This document shows positions 47,976 to 58,871 of a DNA stretch of 64,000 nucleotides, piece after piece (position 1 is the stretch's first letter; each line of letters begins with the position of its first letter). The notes beneath the pieces were generated by a model. It did no database searches. It had not been told where the DNA came from and saw only the letters and a list, made by a program, of their open reading frames with translations. Origin of the DNA: JAUIIK01 sp963745675. GTDB lineage: Bacteria; Chloroflexota; Chloroflexia; Thermomicrobiales; CFX8. Where the stretch lies: positions 1 through 64,000 of the forward strand of contig CAVUYM010000020.1 of assembly GCA_963745675.1 (NCBI GenBank), given 5' to 3'. The translations under genes and the position numbers were made by a program.

Positions 47976-48009
47976 AACGCCCCTCGTTCGCGAGTGAACG
48001 AGGGGCGTT
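47976..48009. terminator. Bidirectional terminator between convergent genes
   Basis: Perfect 14-bp arms AACGCCCCTCGTTC (47976-47989) and GAACGAGGGGCGTT (47996-48009) with a 6-base loop. It lies between the plus-strand FAD oxidoreductase and the minus-strand LLM oxidoreductase and can serve both. Confidence 0.8.
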
Positions 48010-48056
48010 GTCCATGTGATGCAATCCCTGGTGCTTATCCCGTCGATGTGACGTCG

Positions 48057-48995
48057 CTACCCTCTCAACTGCTTCACCACCGGCGCAAAGCCTTCGACAT
48101 CGTCCGGAGTGACGGTGAAATGGGTGATGTTGAAGGTGTCGCGCAGTCCCTGGATCTGTTCGACCAGTTCGGCCTCGCTTCCAACGAGGAAGTAGGGAGA
48201 CGCCTCTACTGCTGCGACGGACATTTCATTTGACTTCGCAATACTCTCGATTTCAGCTTGCTTATCAGCCTCTGAGGTGACGACTTTCACGGCGAAGACC
48301 AGCAGCGCAAGCTCAATCTGGTCGAAACGATCACCCGCACCAGCACGGATCCAGTCGATCTTCTTTTCCATCTCAGCCCGGATGGTATCGACGCTGTCGA
48401 GCGCCCCTTCCGGGCCAAAGCGGACGTGAACGCCGATGATGTCGGCTTCGCGCCCAGCGATACCGAGAATCCTCTGTCCGCCGCCGCCGATGTAGATTGG
48501 CGGGTGCGGATCCTGGACCGTGCTGGGATAGCCGGTATGGTCTTTCACCGAGTAGTAATCGCCCTCAAAGCTGAAAGCTTCACCGCTCCAGGCGCCCTTG
48601 AAGACCTTGAGCGCTTCTTCCATGCGGCTAATCCGAACGCCGGGACGGTCATACTGGATGCCAGTCTGCTCGTAGTCGCGTTCCAGCCAGCCCGCTCCCA
48701 GACCGAAGTCGACCCGACCGCCGGTGATCTGATCCATCGTCGCGATCTCTTTCGCCAGCAAGACCGGGTTGCGAAAGTCATTGTCGTAGACGGTTGCAAG
48801 CACGCGCAGCGACGGAGCGACGACGGCAGCGGCGGTCAGCCCAGGTGTTGGCGAATACGTCGGATTGAAGTGATCGACCATCGCGGCGGTCGTGTAACCC
48901 AATTGTTCGATCTGCCGGACGCGGTCGAGGAAGGCCGCGCCGGATTCCGCGCCGCGCATCATTGCTGCGAAGCTAAACGATCGCTGTTCGGTCAT
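48057..48995 (-). CDS. LLM-class F420/FMN-dependent oxidoreductase
   Basis: Luciferase-like monooxygenase-fold protein of about 312 aa. Typical motifs are RQIEQLGYTTAAMVDHF, LLAKEIATMDQITGGRVDFG then LGAGW, the segment HPPIYIGGGGQRIL, and the C-terminal VGSEAELVEQIQGLRD. Members use F420 or reduced FMN. The short form and TIGR03621-like pattern would suit F420, but this cannot be decided here. ATG 48995 is preceded by AAGGAAAGAG; the longer frame to 49154 overlaps the divergent gene. The divergent M20 gene starts 152 bp away. Confidence 0.9.
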   Translation of the reverse strand: MTEQRSFSFAAMMRGAESGAAFLDRVRQIEQLGYTTAAMVDHFNPTYSPTPGLTAAAVVAPSLRVLATVYDNDFRNPVLLAKEIATMDQITGGRVDFGLGAGWLERDYEQTGIQYDRPGVRISRMEEALKVFKGAWSGEAFSFEGDYYSVKDHTGYPSTVQDPHPPIYIGGGGQRILGIAGREADIIGVHVRFGPEGALDSVDTIRAEMEKKIDWIRAGAGDRFDQIELALLVFAVKVVTSEADKQAEIESIAKSNEMSVAAVEASPYFLVGSEAELVEQIQGLRDTFNITHFTVTPDDVEGFAPVVKQLRG

Positions 48996-49147
48996 AGATT
49001 TCTCTTTCCTTCGTAAGTGGCCAATAGAGTGGCCGGTGGCTGTCGGTCTCCCTCTGAACGGTAGGCGAGGATTGCGAGACGGGCAAGGGCAGCATGCTAC
49101 GCTGGCCAATGATCGGATAGAAAACAGGTAGAAAGAGGAAACGACGT

Positions 49148-50386
49148 ATGTCATCGATGATGGCCGATAGCAAGAAAGCAGAACTGCGTACCCGGATCAA
49201 GGCGGCGATCAATCGAGAGCGAGATCACATCGTCGAAGTGGCCGAGACGATCAGGACCAATCCCGAATACCAGTTCGAGGAGTTCATGGCGTCACAATTG
49301 ATCGCCGATAGCCTGCGCGAGGTCGGATTCGATGTCGAGAAGCCATACGCCGGACTCGAGACGGCCTTTCGGGCGACGCTGCGCAGCGGCCGGCCTGGCC
49401 CGACCGTCGCAGTCCTGGCTGAATATGACGCCTTGCGGGGCATCGGTCACGGTTGTGGACATAATCTCATCGGCGCGTCCGGACTCGCATCGGCGATTGG
49501 CATGGCGGAGGTTATGAAGGAAGCTGGCGGTACCTTCGTTATTCTGGGCACACCCGCAGAAGAGGGCGGCGCGGGCAAAGTGATCGAGATGGAAGACGGC
49601 GCCTTTGACGATATCGACGCCTGCCTGATGATCCATCATCACGGCAATACCGCCGGCGCGCCGACGCAGTGGCCGGATGGCACCTGCCTGGCGGTGACCG
49701 GTTACGACATCGAGTATTTCGGCAAGCCTGCGCACTCAGCAAACGATCCTTACAACGGCGTCAACGCGCTCAATGCCGTCATCCATCTCTTCACCGGCAT
49801 CGACGCCCTGCGCCAGCATGTCACGATGGACACCCGCATTCACGGCATCATCACCGACGGCGGTCAGGCTGCCAACGTCGTGCCGAAGTACGCCAGCGCC
49901 AAGATCTCAGTGCGTGCCGCCAGCCGCAGCTACGTCGCCGAGCTGTGCAGAAGCTGGAGAACATCGCCCGGGGTGCGGCGCTGATGACCGGCTGCGAGGT
50001 GAAGCTCACGCAGAGGCAACGAACTCTACGATATGCGACCCAGCTATGTGATCGGCGAGGTCTATCAGAAGAATATGGAAGATGTCGGGCTCAACCTTTC
50101 GATTCCGCGCGAAGGTCGCGGCATGCACTCGACGGATTTCGGCAACATCTCCTACAAGGTACCGTCGGTCACGGGCGGCTTCGCAATCAGCCATGATCCA
50201 ATTCCCGGTCACTCTCAGGAAGTCGTCGATGCTTCCGGCTCGGAGTATGGCTACGACCAGTTCCTCAAGGTCTCCACGGCGATGACGCTAACCGCGCTCG
50301 ATATTCTCACGACGCCGAACCTCTCGATGCAGGCCTGGGATGAGCTGGGGCATTGGGAAGCGTTACACGAACGAAAGTCAGGTTGA
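49148..50386 (+). CDS. M20 family amidohydrolase, two compensating frameshifts
   Basis: About 412 aa, dinuclear-metal amidase of the M20 group (PM20D2/aminobenzoyl-glutamate hydrolase-like). Metal ligands are visible in AEYDALRGIGHGCGHNLIG, in GTPAEEGGAGK and in MIHHHGNT. The dimerisation domain follows (AKPAHSANDPYNGVNAL-like). The frame loses one base near 49950 (AEL then VQKLENIARG) and gains one near 50017 (KLTQ then GNELYDMRPS), returning to the original frame. The C-terminal third (MHSTDFGNISYKVPSVTGGF ... DELGHW) is intact and carries the last His. ATG 49148 follows GAGGAAACGACGT. A damaged partial copy lies at 53810-54344. Confidence 0.85.
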
Positions 50387-50960
50387 GCGCTATGGCGAAT
50401 ATCGACTGCAGCTTATGTGACCGTGTGAGGCTAGATAGCTGTTAGCGCAATTCTAGATGACGATCGAAGGACGGAACCTGCTTAGGTGGTGGGATCGTGG
50501 TCAAGCTCAAACCTGATTGATGGAGGCCGATGCGTGAAGTCCTTGCACTGATCTCGACCGCTTCAGGCTGATCGATGAACACATCACAAATCGTCATATC
50601 GAAGGCGATTCGCGATGTCGACCTCAGTGCCTGGGCTGCTGGCGATGGTGCCCGAATACTGAAATTAGCCAGCGGAGACGGGCTGTACACTCGCCGATTC
50701 GAGGCTATCACGACCCCGATTATCGCTTGCGTCATTCGGTCGCTCTAACGACTGGCTGGGGCGACTCTGTACCACTGCGACTTTTCCATTGAGACTCACC
50801 TGGCAACGATCAGTACTTCTGCGCCTCTCGCAGAGTACGTCTGAACGGCTATGCTTTTATTGCAACAGTTATCAGTAAGTTGAATAACGCCATTCAGCCA
50901 ATTTGTTGCCGAAGATCGTCTTCCCGCCTCTCAGCGAACCAGAAATCACGGTAATTGGCT
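50387..50960. other. Intergenic stretch without a supported gene
   Basis: About 570 bp between the M20 gene and the first PAS-GGDEF-EAL gene. A 57-codon plus-strand frame (50575-50748) and a 97-codon minus-strand frame exist, but neither has a clear ribosome-binding site or recognisable motif. By analogy with the second copy of this unit, it may hold decayed signalling-gene sequence. The base composition is lower in GC than the flanks near 50850-50950. Confidence 0.4.
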
Positions 50961-53809
50961 ATGGAAACCATCAATATTCTTCATGTCGAAGAATCCGAGC
51001 GCGAACGAATCCTTTCGACCGCCCAACGCATAGCTCACCTTGGCAGTTGGGAACGAAACTACCAGTTGAACACGCTCTGGTGGTCGGAGGAATTATATTC
51101 CATTTTTGGCCATTCCCTGGAATATCGTCCGTCAGCAGAAGGCTCATATGTTGATATTGCCCATCCTGACGACAGGGATAGGGTCGCCGTAGCGCTTGAT
51201 TCGGCGTTCGTCGGTGGCGAGATCGTCGAATTAGAGCACCGGATCATTCGTCCCGACGGTGTGGTGCGATGGATTGATTGCCGGATGGAATCGGAACGCG
51301 ATGATCGCGGCCAGCCGTATCGGATGTTTGGCACGGTTGTCGATATCACCGAGCGCAAGAAATCCGAAGAAGCGCTCAGATTCCAGGCTCGCATGCTCGA
51401 TACTGTCGAGCAGGCGGTCGTGGTTACGGATGTCGAGGGTCGGGTCATTTACTGGAACCATTTCGCGGAGGGGCTCTACGGCTGGCAAGCGGAGGAGGCG
51501 CAAGGGACTCTTGTTCTGGACATCATCATGGCCGGAGCGTCGGATGTTCAGGGCTTAGCGATACTTGCCCAGCTTGAGCGCGGTGAGGGTTGGACGGGCG
51601 AGATTTTCGTTCACCGGCGCGATGGCACGCCTCTCTGGGCTCACACCAGTATTTCGCTCAATTTCGATCCCAACGGGGGCTTGATCGGATATGTTGGTCT
51701 TTCGTTCGACGTTACAAGCCGCAGATCCGCGCAAGCGGCATTGCGGGAGAGCGAGACGAACTATCGAACGCTGCTGGACCAGGCTGCGACGTGCATCATT
51801 GTCACCACCTCGGATCGTACGGTCCTCACCGCCAATAAGTATGCCTGCGAAATGCTCGGCTACGATGTCGAAGAGTTCATCGGTCAGGATATCGTTCATT
51901 TCTATCATCCGGACGAGATTGGCGAAAACTCTCGACGAATAGATGATCTTATCAGTGGCCAGATTGTAATCCAGGAGCGGCTCTTACTACGGAGTGATGG
52001 CAGCTACATCCCAACGGAGATCAGCACCAAAAAATTCGATGACGGTAGAGTGCAGCTGGTCATTCGCGACATCACCGAACGCAAACAGTCGGAAGAAGCA
52101 TTGCGCCGCTCCGAGCGCGAGTATCGCAATCTCTTTGAGAGTGCGAACGACTCGATCGTCATCTTCGATGTCGAGACGGAAGAGATCATCGATGTCAATC
52201 GCCAGGCGACCGGCGACTGTATGGCACCTTTGACGAATCGCGAGCAGGGACGAGTCTGCGCGAGTTGCTCGGGGACGTTCCGATGGATCAATTGCAGCAG
52301 AGCATCCGCAGCACCGGTGGCGGGGTGCAAGGCGTCGAAGCCGAACTCAAGGTGCCGGATGGTGAGCGGATCAATCTCCGGATCAACGCCTCGCTGGTCG
52401 AGTTCCGCAGCCGCCAGGCCGTGCTCAGCATTCACCGTGATATCACCAAACAGAAGGACCTGGAGCGCCAGCTCGCTCATCAGGCGTTGCACGATCGTTT
52501 GACAGGTCTTGCGAATCGGACTCTCTTCGAGATTCACACGAAGCAAGCTCTGGCAAGTGCTCAAGAAGATCTCTCAGATATTGCGATTCTGATGCTTGAT
52601 TTGGACCGTTTCAGGCCCGTCAATGAAAGTCTCGGGCATGACGTCGGAGACCGGTTATTGAATAGTGTCGCTGAGAGACTCAGGGAAGTCGTACGCCAAG
52701 GGGATATCGTTGCTCGCGTTGGCGGTGACGAATTCACCATCCTGCTGGAAAACATCGCCAATATGAGCGAGGTGACGGTGGTTGCCGAGCGCATCCTCCA
52801 AGTCCTCGGGGTTCCCTACGTTCTCGATGAGCACGAAGTTGTAGTTTCCGCAAGTATCGGAATCGTCATCAGCACGGCAGGATTTGGGACGCCTGAGGAA
52901 TTGATTCGCACCGCGGACATAGCAATGTATCGGGCGAAAGACGGCGGACGAGGACGCTATGTCGTCTTTGATCCAAGTATGAACGAGATGAAGCTCGCGC
53001 GACTCATGCTGGAGACGGATCTGCGACACGGGATTGCTCGAGACGAGTTGCGTGTTGTCTTCCAACCAATTGTGGAGCTTGCATCTGAGCAGATCGTCGG
53101 GATGGAAGCCCTGGTGCGTTGGTTACATCCGACCCGTGGACTGATCTTCCCGATCGAGTTTATTTCACTGGCGGAAGAGGCGGGACTCATTCGTCTCGTC
53201 GATCAGTTCGTCTTGCGGGCGTCATGCCGCCAATTGGCACAATGGCACGAGCAGTATCCAGATCAACAAGGAATCGTTATCAATGTGAATCTCTCGGCGC
53301 AGGGTTTTCAGCATCCGGACCTGGTGGAGGATGTTGCGCGGGCCCTGGCGGAGTATGCAATCAATCCTTCAGATGTACAACTGGAGATAACCGAGAGCGT
53401 GATCATGGCCGACGCCGCTACTACCCATGCCCGACTACGCGAGCTCAAGAATCTGGGCGTGCGCCTGGCAATCGATGATTTTGGGACCGGTTATTCGAGC
53501 CTCAGCTATTTGAAGCGGTTTCCGGTGGATACGCTGAAAATCGACAAATCGTTCGTCGACGGGTTAGGCATTGACGCTGAAGAGACGGCCATCGTTGAGG
53601 CTGTGATCTCCCTCAGTCAGGCGCTAGGGTTAGCTGTTATCGCCGAAGGTATCGAGAATGAAGGCGTCACCACCCAGCTGCAATCTCTCGGTTGCCTGTA
53701 TGGTCAGGGCTACCACTATTCCAAGCCTTTCGTGGCTGAAGCATTCGAGGATCTCTGGGCAAGTGATCTACGAATCAGTTCTGGGTGGCAGCCACGCAGG
53801 ACAAGCTAA
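50961..53809 (+). CDS. PAS-GGDEF-EAL cyclic-di-GMP protein, copy A (receiver domain deleted; frameshifted)
   Basis: About 950 aa with four PAS domains (first HLGSWERNYQLNTLWWSEEL; others begin near DTVEQAVVVTD, DQAATCIIVTT and ESANDSIVIFD), then GGDEF (VGGDEFTILL) and EAL (GMEALVRWLHP). GGDEF has an inhibitory site RQGD five residues before VGGDEF. The EAL domain keeps DDFGTGYSSL and AEGIE, so both activities look possible. The frame breaks near 52210; restoring one base gives RRLYGTFDESRAG. The first residues (METINILHVEESE) match the start of the receiver in copy B but jump straight to the linker. ATG 50961 is preceded by an in-frame TTG at 50955. Confidence 0.85.
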
Positions 53810-54344
53810 CACCCGATCCGAGCATATTGATGGTGGGGCCACCGCTTCACCATCGTGTGATAGCCATCGTGTCCACCAGCCGCAGCTACGTCGGCGAACT
53901 CTGTCAGAAGCTGGCAAACATCGCCAGACGTGCGGAACTGATGGCCGGCAGCGAGTTGAAGCTCACGCTGGGTAACGAAGACCTCTACGTTATGCGCCCC
54001 AGCTATGTGATCGGCGAGATCTATTACAAGAATATGGAAGAAGTCGGGCTGAATCTATCGATCCCCATGAAGGTCGTGGGATGCACTCAACCTACTTCGG
54101 GAACATCTCCTACAAGGTGCCCTCGGTTACCGGCGGCTTCGCGATCAGCCACGATCCAATTCCCGGCCACTCTCAGGAAGTCGTCGATGCTTCCGGCTCG
54201 GAGTATGGCTACGACCAGTTCCTCAAAGTAGCGACGGCGATGACCCTGACCGCACTCGATATTCTCACGACGCCGAACCTTTCGATGCAGGCCTGGGATG
54301 AGCTTGGTCACTGGTCCGAGCGGCATGAGGGACGGGCGAGCTGA
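53810..54344 (+). pseudogene. C-terminal fragment of a duplicated M20 amidohydrolase
   Basis: The sequence right after the stop of PAS copy A is homologous to about 49830-50386: ACACCCG..., then SRSYVGELCQKLANIARRAE, MRPSYVIGEIYYKNMEEVGL, and MHSTYFGNISYKVPSVTGGF through DELGHW. The N-terminal metal-binding half is absent and the frame breaks near 54078. DNA identity in the last 200 bp is very high. It is a remnant of a segmental duplication, not a working enzyme. Confidence 0.85.
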
Positions 54345-54615
54345 AAACGCTGGGAGGTCGTCGAGGAACTATCCGCTGGCACCGTGATATCGCACGCCTG
54401 TAGCGCAGATGGGTCTGAATGGCGTTGATCATTAGTGCCACGATGCCTTAGATAAATATTGGCTAGGAGGCTAGAATCGTTAGTACAGTGTAATCAATTA
54501 TCTTGTTGCACTGTTCGCCGCTGTAGGACTGGCTAGTCCGGATCTACACGGCACTCGAATGAGGACATTGGGCATGGTGTAAGCACCGGACAGAATCACT
54601 CTTTCGGTAGGTTGA

Positions 54616-54966
54616 CAATCAGAGCTTGAAGATTTTGGGACTGGCCGGTTCTTCGATCTCCTGCCGGAAGGCGTCATTGTTGTCGATAATAGAGGTAAGA
54701 TCATCCTGTCCAAGCCGGCTGCGACCGAAATCTTTGGCTACACCGTCGGCGAACTGCAGCGAGTGCTGGTCGATGGGCTACTACCGGAACCGCATCTGGT
54801 GGCCCGTGAACCCCAGCGAGTTCGATTTCACGGAATTCCGAAGACGCGCTCAGTGGGTGTCAATCCCGGATTTCCTGGCGCCAACCAGGATGGAGACGAG
54901 CTCCCGGTTGAGATCAGCTTGAGCCGTCACAGGATCGGGCGTAAAGCGAGTGAACTGGCGCTTTAG
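54616..54966 (+). pseudogene. PAS-domain fragment without a start codon
   Basis: One open frame of about 116 residues after an in-frame TGA at 54613. RFFDLLPEGVIVVDNRGKII then LSKPAATEIFGYTVGELQRV is a clear PAS core, followed by GDELPVEISLSRHRIGRKAS and a stop. No ATG, GTG or TTG with a ribosome-binding site precedes the PAS core, and no output domain follows. It is probably the remains of a PAS histidine kinase. Confidence 0.6.
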
Positions 54967-55187
54967 AGGTCCGTGAGAAAACTCAAAGTACGTAGGGCCG
55001 AACATGAGTCTGCCAACTGAGGGCAGGAGAGCTTTGTGTACTCCGTTTCGATCTATTTGCACGCCCTGCTGCGGCGCATCTACAACTGGCAGGCGGCCAG
55101 ATTCGGGCGGAAGGCGATGTTGAACTCAGTGTAGCGTTTACTTTCACGCTATTGGGACGGCATGATCCGAGGCTGGAGGGTCCATAG

Positions 55188-55625
55188 GTGCCAAGAGGCG
55201 AGGCAGGAATCGTGCTTGTCGAAGACAATGCGTGGGAAGCGAAACAGACGATGGTGGCGCTGAAATACCGCCGCATCGCCAATGAAGAAGTCCTGGCAAG
55301 AGATAGTGAAGATGTGCTCAAACGTCTTCCGCACGAGAATTGTATGAAGCAACTAGCTTCCCTGATTCTGCTCGGTCGGCAGCTTCCGAATATTGAGGGC
55401 CTCGAAGCCCTCGACGGTATTTGGTCCGACGAACGCACCAGCAAGCTCCCCACTGCGATCCCTTTGTCGTCCAGCGTCGAGCGTGACTTGCTTAACCTGC
55501 ATCAGCACCATGCCAACAGCTGTATTGTCAAACTGGTCGACTTCGTAGAACCCAATAAGGCTGCTCATCAACTCGGGCACTACTCGTCTTTCATCAACAC
55601 CTTGCCGCGAGTGGAAGAGTGGTGA
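55188..55625 (+). CDS. Degenerate response-regulator receiver protein (Rcp-like)
   Basis: 145 residues, a single CheY-like receiver of the Rcp1 type (IVLVEDNAWEAKQTMVALKY ... WSDERTSKLPTAIPLSSSVE ... SCIVKLVDFVEPNKAAHQLG). The acidic pocket (EDN) and the late Lys (VK) are kept. The phospho-acceptor strand reads LILLGRQLPNIEGLE where the family has LxLLDLxLP, so the Asp is replaced by Gly and normal phosphorylation is not expected. GTG 55188 follows GGAGGG. It ends 6 bp before the PAS-GGDEF-EAL copy B gene and is probably cotranscribed with it. Confidence 0.7.
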   Translation: MPRGEAGIVLVEDNAWEAKQTMVALKYRRIANEEVLARDSEDVLKRLPHENCMKQLASLILLGRQLPNIEGLEALDGIWSDERTSKLPTAIPLSSSVERDLLNLHQHHANSCIVKLVDFVEPNKAAHQLGHYSSFINTLPRVEEW

Positions 55626-55631
55626 CCGCCG

Positions 55632-58600
55632 ATGGAAACGTTGCGCATTCTCCACGTTGAAGATTCCGAAGGTGATTTCGAGCTTATCCGGCGCAAGATC
55701 GAATCTGCTGGTTACCAGGTGGATGCCCGCCGAGTCGACACTGGTCGAGATATGGCGGAGGCCCTTGTCGAACGAAGGTGGGACCTCATTCTTGCCAGTG
55801 ACTCGATGCCGGGAATCGATGGCTTTGATGCACTGAATATCCTTCACGAGCATGACGAGGACATTCCGCTGATCGTTCTTTCCGGGGCGATCGGCGAGGA
55901 GGCGACGGTCGAATTGATGCGCGCCGGGGCGGCAGACTACGTTCTGAAGGACAATCTGACGCGCCTGGTTCCCGCCGTCACTCGCGAAATCGCCGATGCT
56001 GGCCAGCGTCGGGCGCTGCGGTTGGCCGAGCAACGGTTGCGGGAACGCGAGCGCATGCTAACGACGGCGCTACGCGTCGCCCATCTCGGCAGTTGGGAGC
56101 AAAACTACCGGGACGACACGCTCTGGTGGTCCGCGGAATTCTATGCCATTCTCGGCCAGCCTCTCGCCTACGAACCCTCGACCGACGGTTCCTACGCTGA
56201 TGTTGCGGCCCCTGAAGACCGCGAACAAGTTCAGCAAGCTCTCGAAGCCGTATTCCAGCGGGGAGAGTCGTCGGCACTTGAGCATCGCATTGTTTGTGCC
56301 GACGGGACGGTGCGATGGGTCTATGCCCGGCTGGAGCCGGAGCTTGATGAGGAGGGCCAGCTCTATCGTCTTGTTGGGACCGTGCTCGACATCACTCCGC
56401 GGAAAGAAGCCGAGGCCGCCCTTCGGTTTCAGGCATACCTGCTCGATACGGTTGAGCAGGCAGTTATCGCAACAGACCTCGAGGGCCAGATAGTCTACTG
56501 GAACTCATTTTCTGAAGAACTTTACGGCTGGAAATCGGACGAAGTTGTTGGGCGATTGATCCACGAGGTGACACCCACGGAGATTTCGGCCGTCGAAGCG
56601 ATCGAGATCTGGAATCAGCTCCGTAGCGGTCGAAGCTGGTCCGGCGAGTTCCTCGTGCGGCATCGCGATGGGCACGAGTTCTGGGCGCACGTAAGCGATT
56701 CTCTTGTCCGCAGAGAGGACGGTACCCAGGTTGGCGTCATCGGCATCTCATACGATGTGACCGACCAGCGACAGGCACAGGAAGCGCTCCGGGAAAGTGA
56801 AGCCAACTACCGAACATTGATGGAGCAAGCCGCCGACGGCATCGTTGTCCTCGATTCTGACTTTCGGATCCTCGATGTAAACGGCCGGGTTTGCGAGATG
56901 TTTGGCTACGAGGCAGACGAACTCATCGGGCAGCTGCCCTTCGATTTCTTACATCCCGATGAACTGCGGGAACGCTTGCCAGCCGTGTTAGATCCGCAGA
57001 GTATGGAGAAGCTCGATCGCGGTCAGACAGTGGTGAACGAACGGCGCTTACGCCACAAAGACGCGTCGTACATTCCAACGGAAGCAAGTACCAGGAAGCT
57101 GGAAGACGGACGTGTAATATCCATAATCCGTGACATAACGGAGCGTAAGACCGCTGAGGATGCGCTACGACGATCAGAGCGAGACTTCCGGAACATCTTC
57201 GAGCAGGCGAACGATTCGATATTCGTGTTCACTCGCCTGACCAGAGAAATCCTCGACGTCAATCAACGCGCTTGCGAGCTCTACGGCTACGAGCAGGGTG
57301 ACTTCATTGGCCGGTCGATGACGGTACTTGCGCCACAACTGACCGAGCAGGAGTTTGATGCCGATCTTAGCTATTCACTCTCGACGAGGCGCGAATTTGA
57401 AATCACGCGATACCGTCTGGATGGCAGCCCCGTCCGGGTACTTGTCAGTGACTCTGCAATTGATTTCCGGGGTCAGGCAGCGGTTATGAGTATCCAGCAT
57501 GACGTCACCTCCCGGCGTGAGCTGGAGGGCCAGTTGCGGCACCGGACGTTCTACGACTTGCTGACCGAGCTGCCGAACCGGGCACTGTTCCAGGAGCGGG
57601 TGGGGCATGCCCTGGTCCGGGCGCGTCAGAACGGTGCCGAGATTGCTGTGCTTATGCTCGACCTGGATCGGTTCAGAATCATCAATGAGAGCCTCGGTCA
57701 TGATCTTGGCGACCGCTTGCTCGTGGCCGTTTCCGGCCGGCTGCGAGCCGTTGTCAGGGCCGAGGACACGGTCGCACGCATCGGTGGTGATGAATTTGCA
57801 TTTCTGCTCGACAACATAGACGATCACCGCGATGCCATATTCGTCGCCGACCAGATCGGCAATCTCTTTCGACAACCGTTCGAGCTGGCTGACAGTGAGA
57901 TCCACGTGACCGCAAGTATCGGGATTGTCTTTAGCGCGGACGGTCGACTTGGCGTCGGGCAGCTACTGCGCAACGTCGATGTCGCGACCTACCGGGCCAA
58001 GTCCGATGGTCGCGCTCAATACGAGGTTTTTGACCCGTCGATGGATGGTTCTGTTGCCGGGCGCCTCAGGCTCGAATCCGATTTACGAGGCGCCATAGAG
58101 CGCGATGAGCTGGAAGTGTACTTCCAACCCATTGTCGATCTGTCGTCCGAAGCAGTTATCGGTATGGAAGCACTGGCGCGCTGGGATCACCCGCTACAGG
58201 GACGAGTCCCGCCGGCGGCGTTCGTCCCACTCGCCGAAGAATCGGGGTTGATTCGTGCGCTCGGACAACGGGTCTTGACCCGGGCCTGCCAGCAATGGCG
58301 CGACTGGCACGAACGTTATACCCCGGACAGGCCGCTTGTTCTCAACGTGAACCTTTCCGCAAACGAATTCCAGCATCCCGAGATCGTTCGGGACATCGCC
58401 AATGTGCTGGAATCGACTGGTCTCGATCCTGATCTGCTCCAACTGGAAATAACCGAGACGGTTATCATGGCTGATGTCACGGCGACCAACCTGACGCTGC
58501 GCCAGCTCAAGGACCTTGGTGTGCGACTTGCTGTCGACGATTTCGGGACAGGCTATTCCAGCCTCGCCTACCTGAAGCGCTTTCCGGTCGATGCGCTCAA

Positions 58601-58871
58601 GATTGACAAGTCGTTCATCGCCGGACTCGGCAAGGATCCGGAAGACACAGCGATTGTCCGGTCGATCATCTCGCTCACCAGCACACTCGGTCTCGATGTA
58701 ACGGCGGAGGGTGTTGAGACCCTGGAAGCCGTCGAACGTCTGCGGGAGATGGCTTGTGGCACTGTGCAGGGATATTTTTTCTGCGAGCCGCTGCCAGTAG
58801 AGTCGATTGAAGGGCTTTGGGCGAACGAATTGCGCCTTGATTCAGACTGGCGTCCCCTGGTGGCCGATTGA
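55632..58871 (+). CDS. Receiver-PAS4-GGDEF-EAL cyclic-di-GMP protein, copy B
   Basis: 1,079 aa in one intact frame. A receiver (residues 1-120; ILHVEDSEGDFELIRRKIES) is followed by four PAS domains to about 640, then GGDEF (IGGDEFAFLL, with I-site RAED five residues upstream) and EAL (GMEALARWDHP, DDFGTGYSSLAYLK, TAEGVE). Both catalytic domains have their key residues, so it may make and break cyclic-di-GMP. In the receiver the acceptor strand is DLILASDSMPGIDG; the Asp is one place later than in the usual LILSDYxMP, so phosphorylation is doubtful. ATG 55632 lies in an operon-like arrangement behind the degenerate receiver gene. Confidence 0.92.
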   Translation: METLRILHVEDSEGDFELIRRKIESAGYQVDARRVDTGRDMAEALVERRWDLILASDSMPGIDGFDALNILHEHDEDIPLIVLSGAIGEEATVELMRAGAADYVLKDNLTRLVPAVTREIADAGQRRALRLAEQRLRERERMLTTALRVAHLGSWEQNYRDDTLWWSAEFYAILGQPLAYEPSTDGSYADVAAPEDREQVQQALEAVFQRGESSALEHRIVCADGTVRWVYARLEPELDEEGQLYRLVGTVLDITPRKEAEAALRFQAYLLDTVEQAVIATDLEGQIVYWNSFSEELYGWKSDEVVGRLIHEVTPTEISAVEAIEIWNQLRSGRSWSGEFLVRHRDGHEFWAHVSDSLVRREDGTQVGVIGISYDVTDQRQAQEALRESEANYRTLMEQAADGIVVLDSDFRILDVNGRVCEMFGYEADELIGQLPFDFLHPDELRERLPAVLDPQSMEKLDRGQTVVNERRLRHKDASYIPTEASTRKLEDGRVISIIRDITERKTAEDALRRSERDFRNIFEQANDSIFVFTRLTREILDVNQRACELYGYEQGDFIGRSMTVLAPQLTEQEFDADLSYSLSTRREFEITRYRLDGSPVRVLVSDSAIDFRGQAAVMSIQHDVTSRRELEGQLRHRTFYDLLTELPNRALFQERVGHALVRARQNGAEIAVLMLDLDRFRIINESLGHDLGDRLLVAVSGRLRAVVRAEDTVARIGGDEFAFLLDNIDDHRDAIFVADQIGNLFRQPFELADSEIHVTASIGIVFSADGRLGVGQLLRNVDVATYRAKSDGRAQYEVFDPSMDGSVAGRLRLESDLRGAIERDELEVYFQPIVDLSSEAVIGMEALARWDHPLQGRVPPAAFVPLAEESGLIRALGQRVLTRACQQWRDWHERYTPDRPLVLNVNLSANEFQHPEIVRDIANVLESTGLDPDLLQLEITETVIMADVTATNLTLRQLKDLGVRLAVDDFGTGYSSLAYLKRFPVDALKIDKSFIAGLGKDPEDTAIVRSIISLTSTLGLDVTAEGVETLEAVERLREMACGTVQGYFFCEPLPVESIEGLWANELRLDSDWRPLVAD

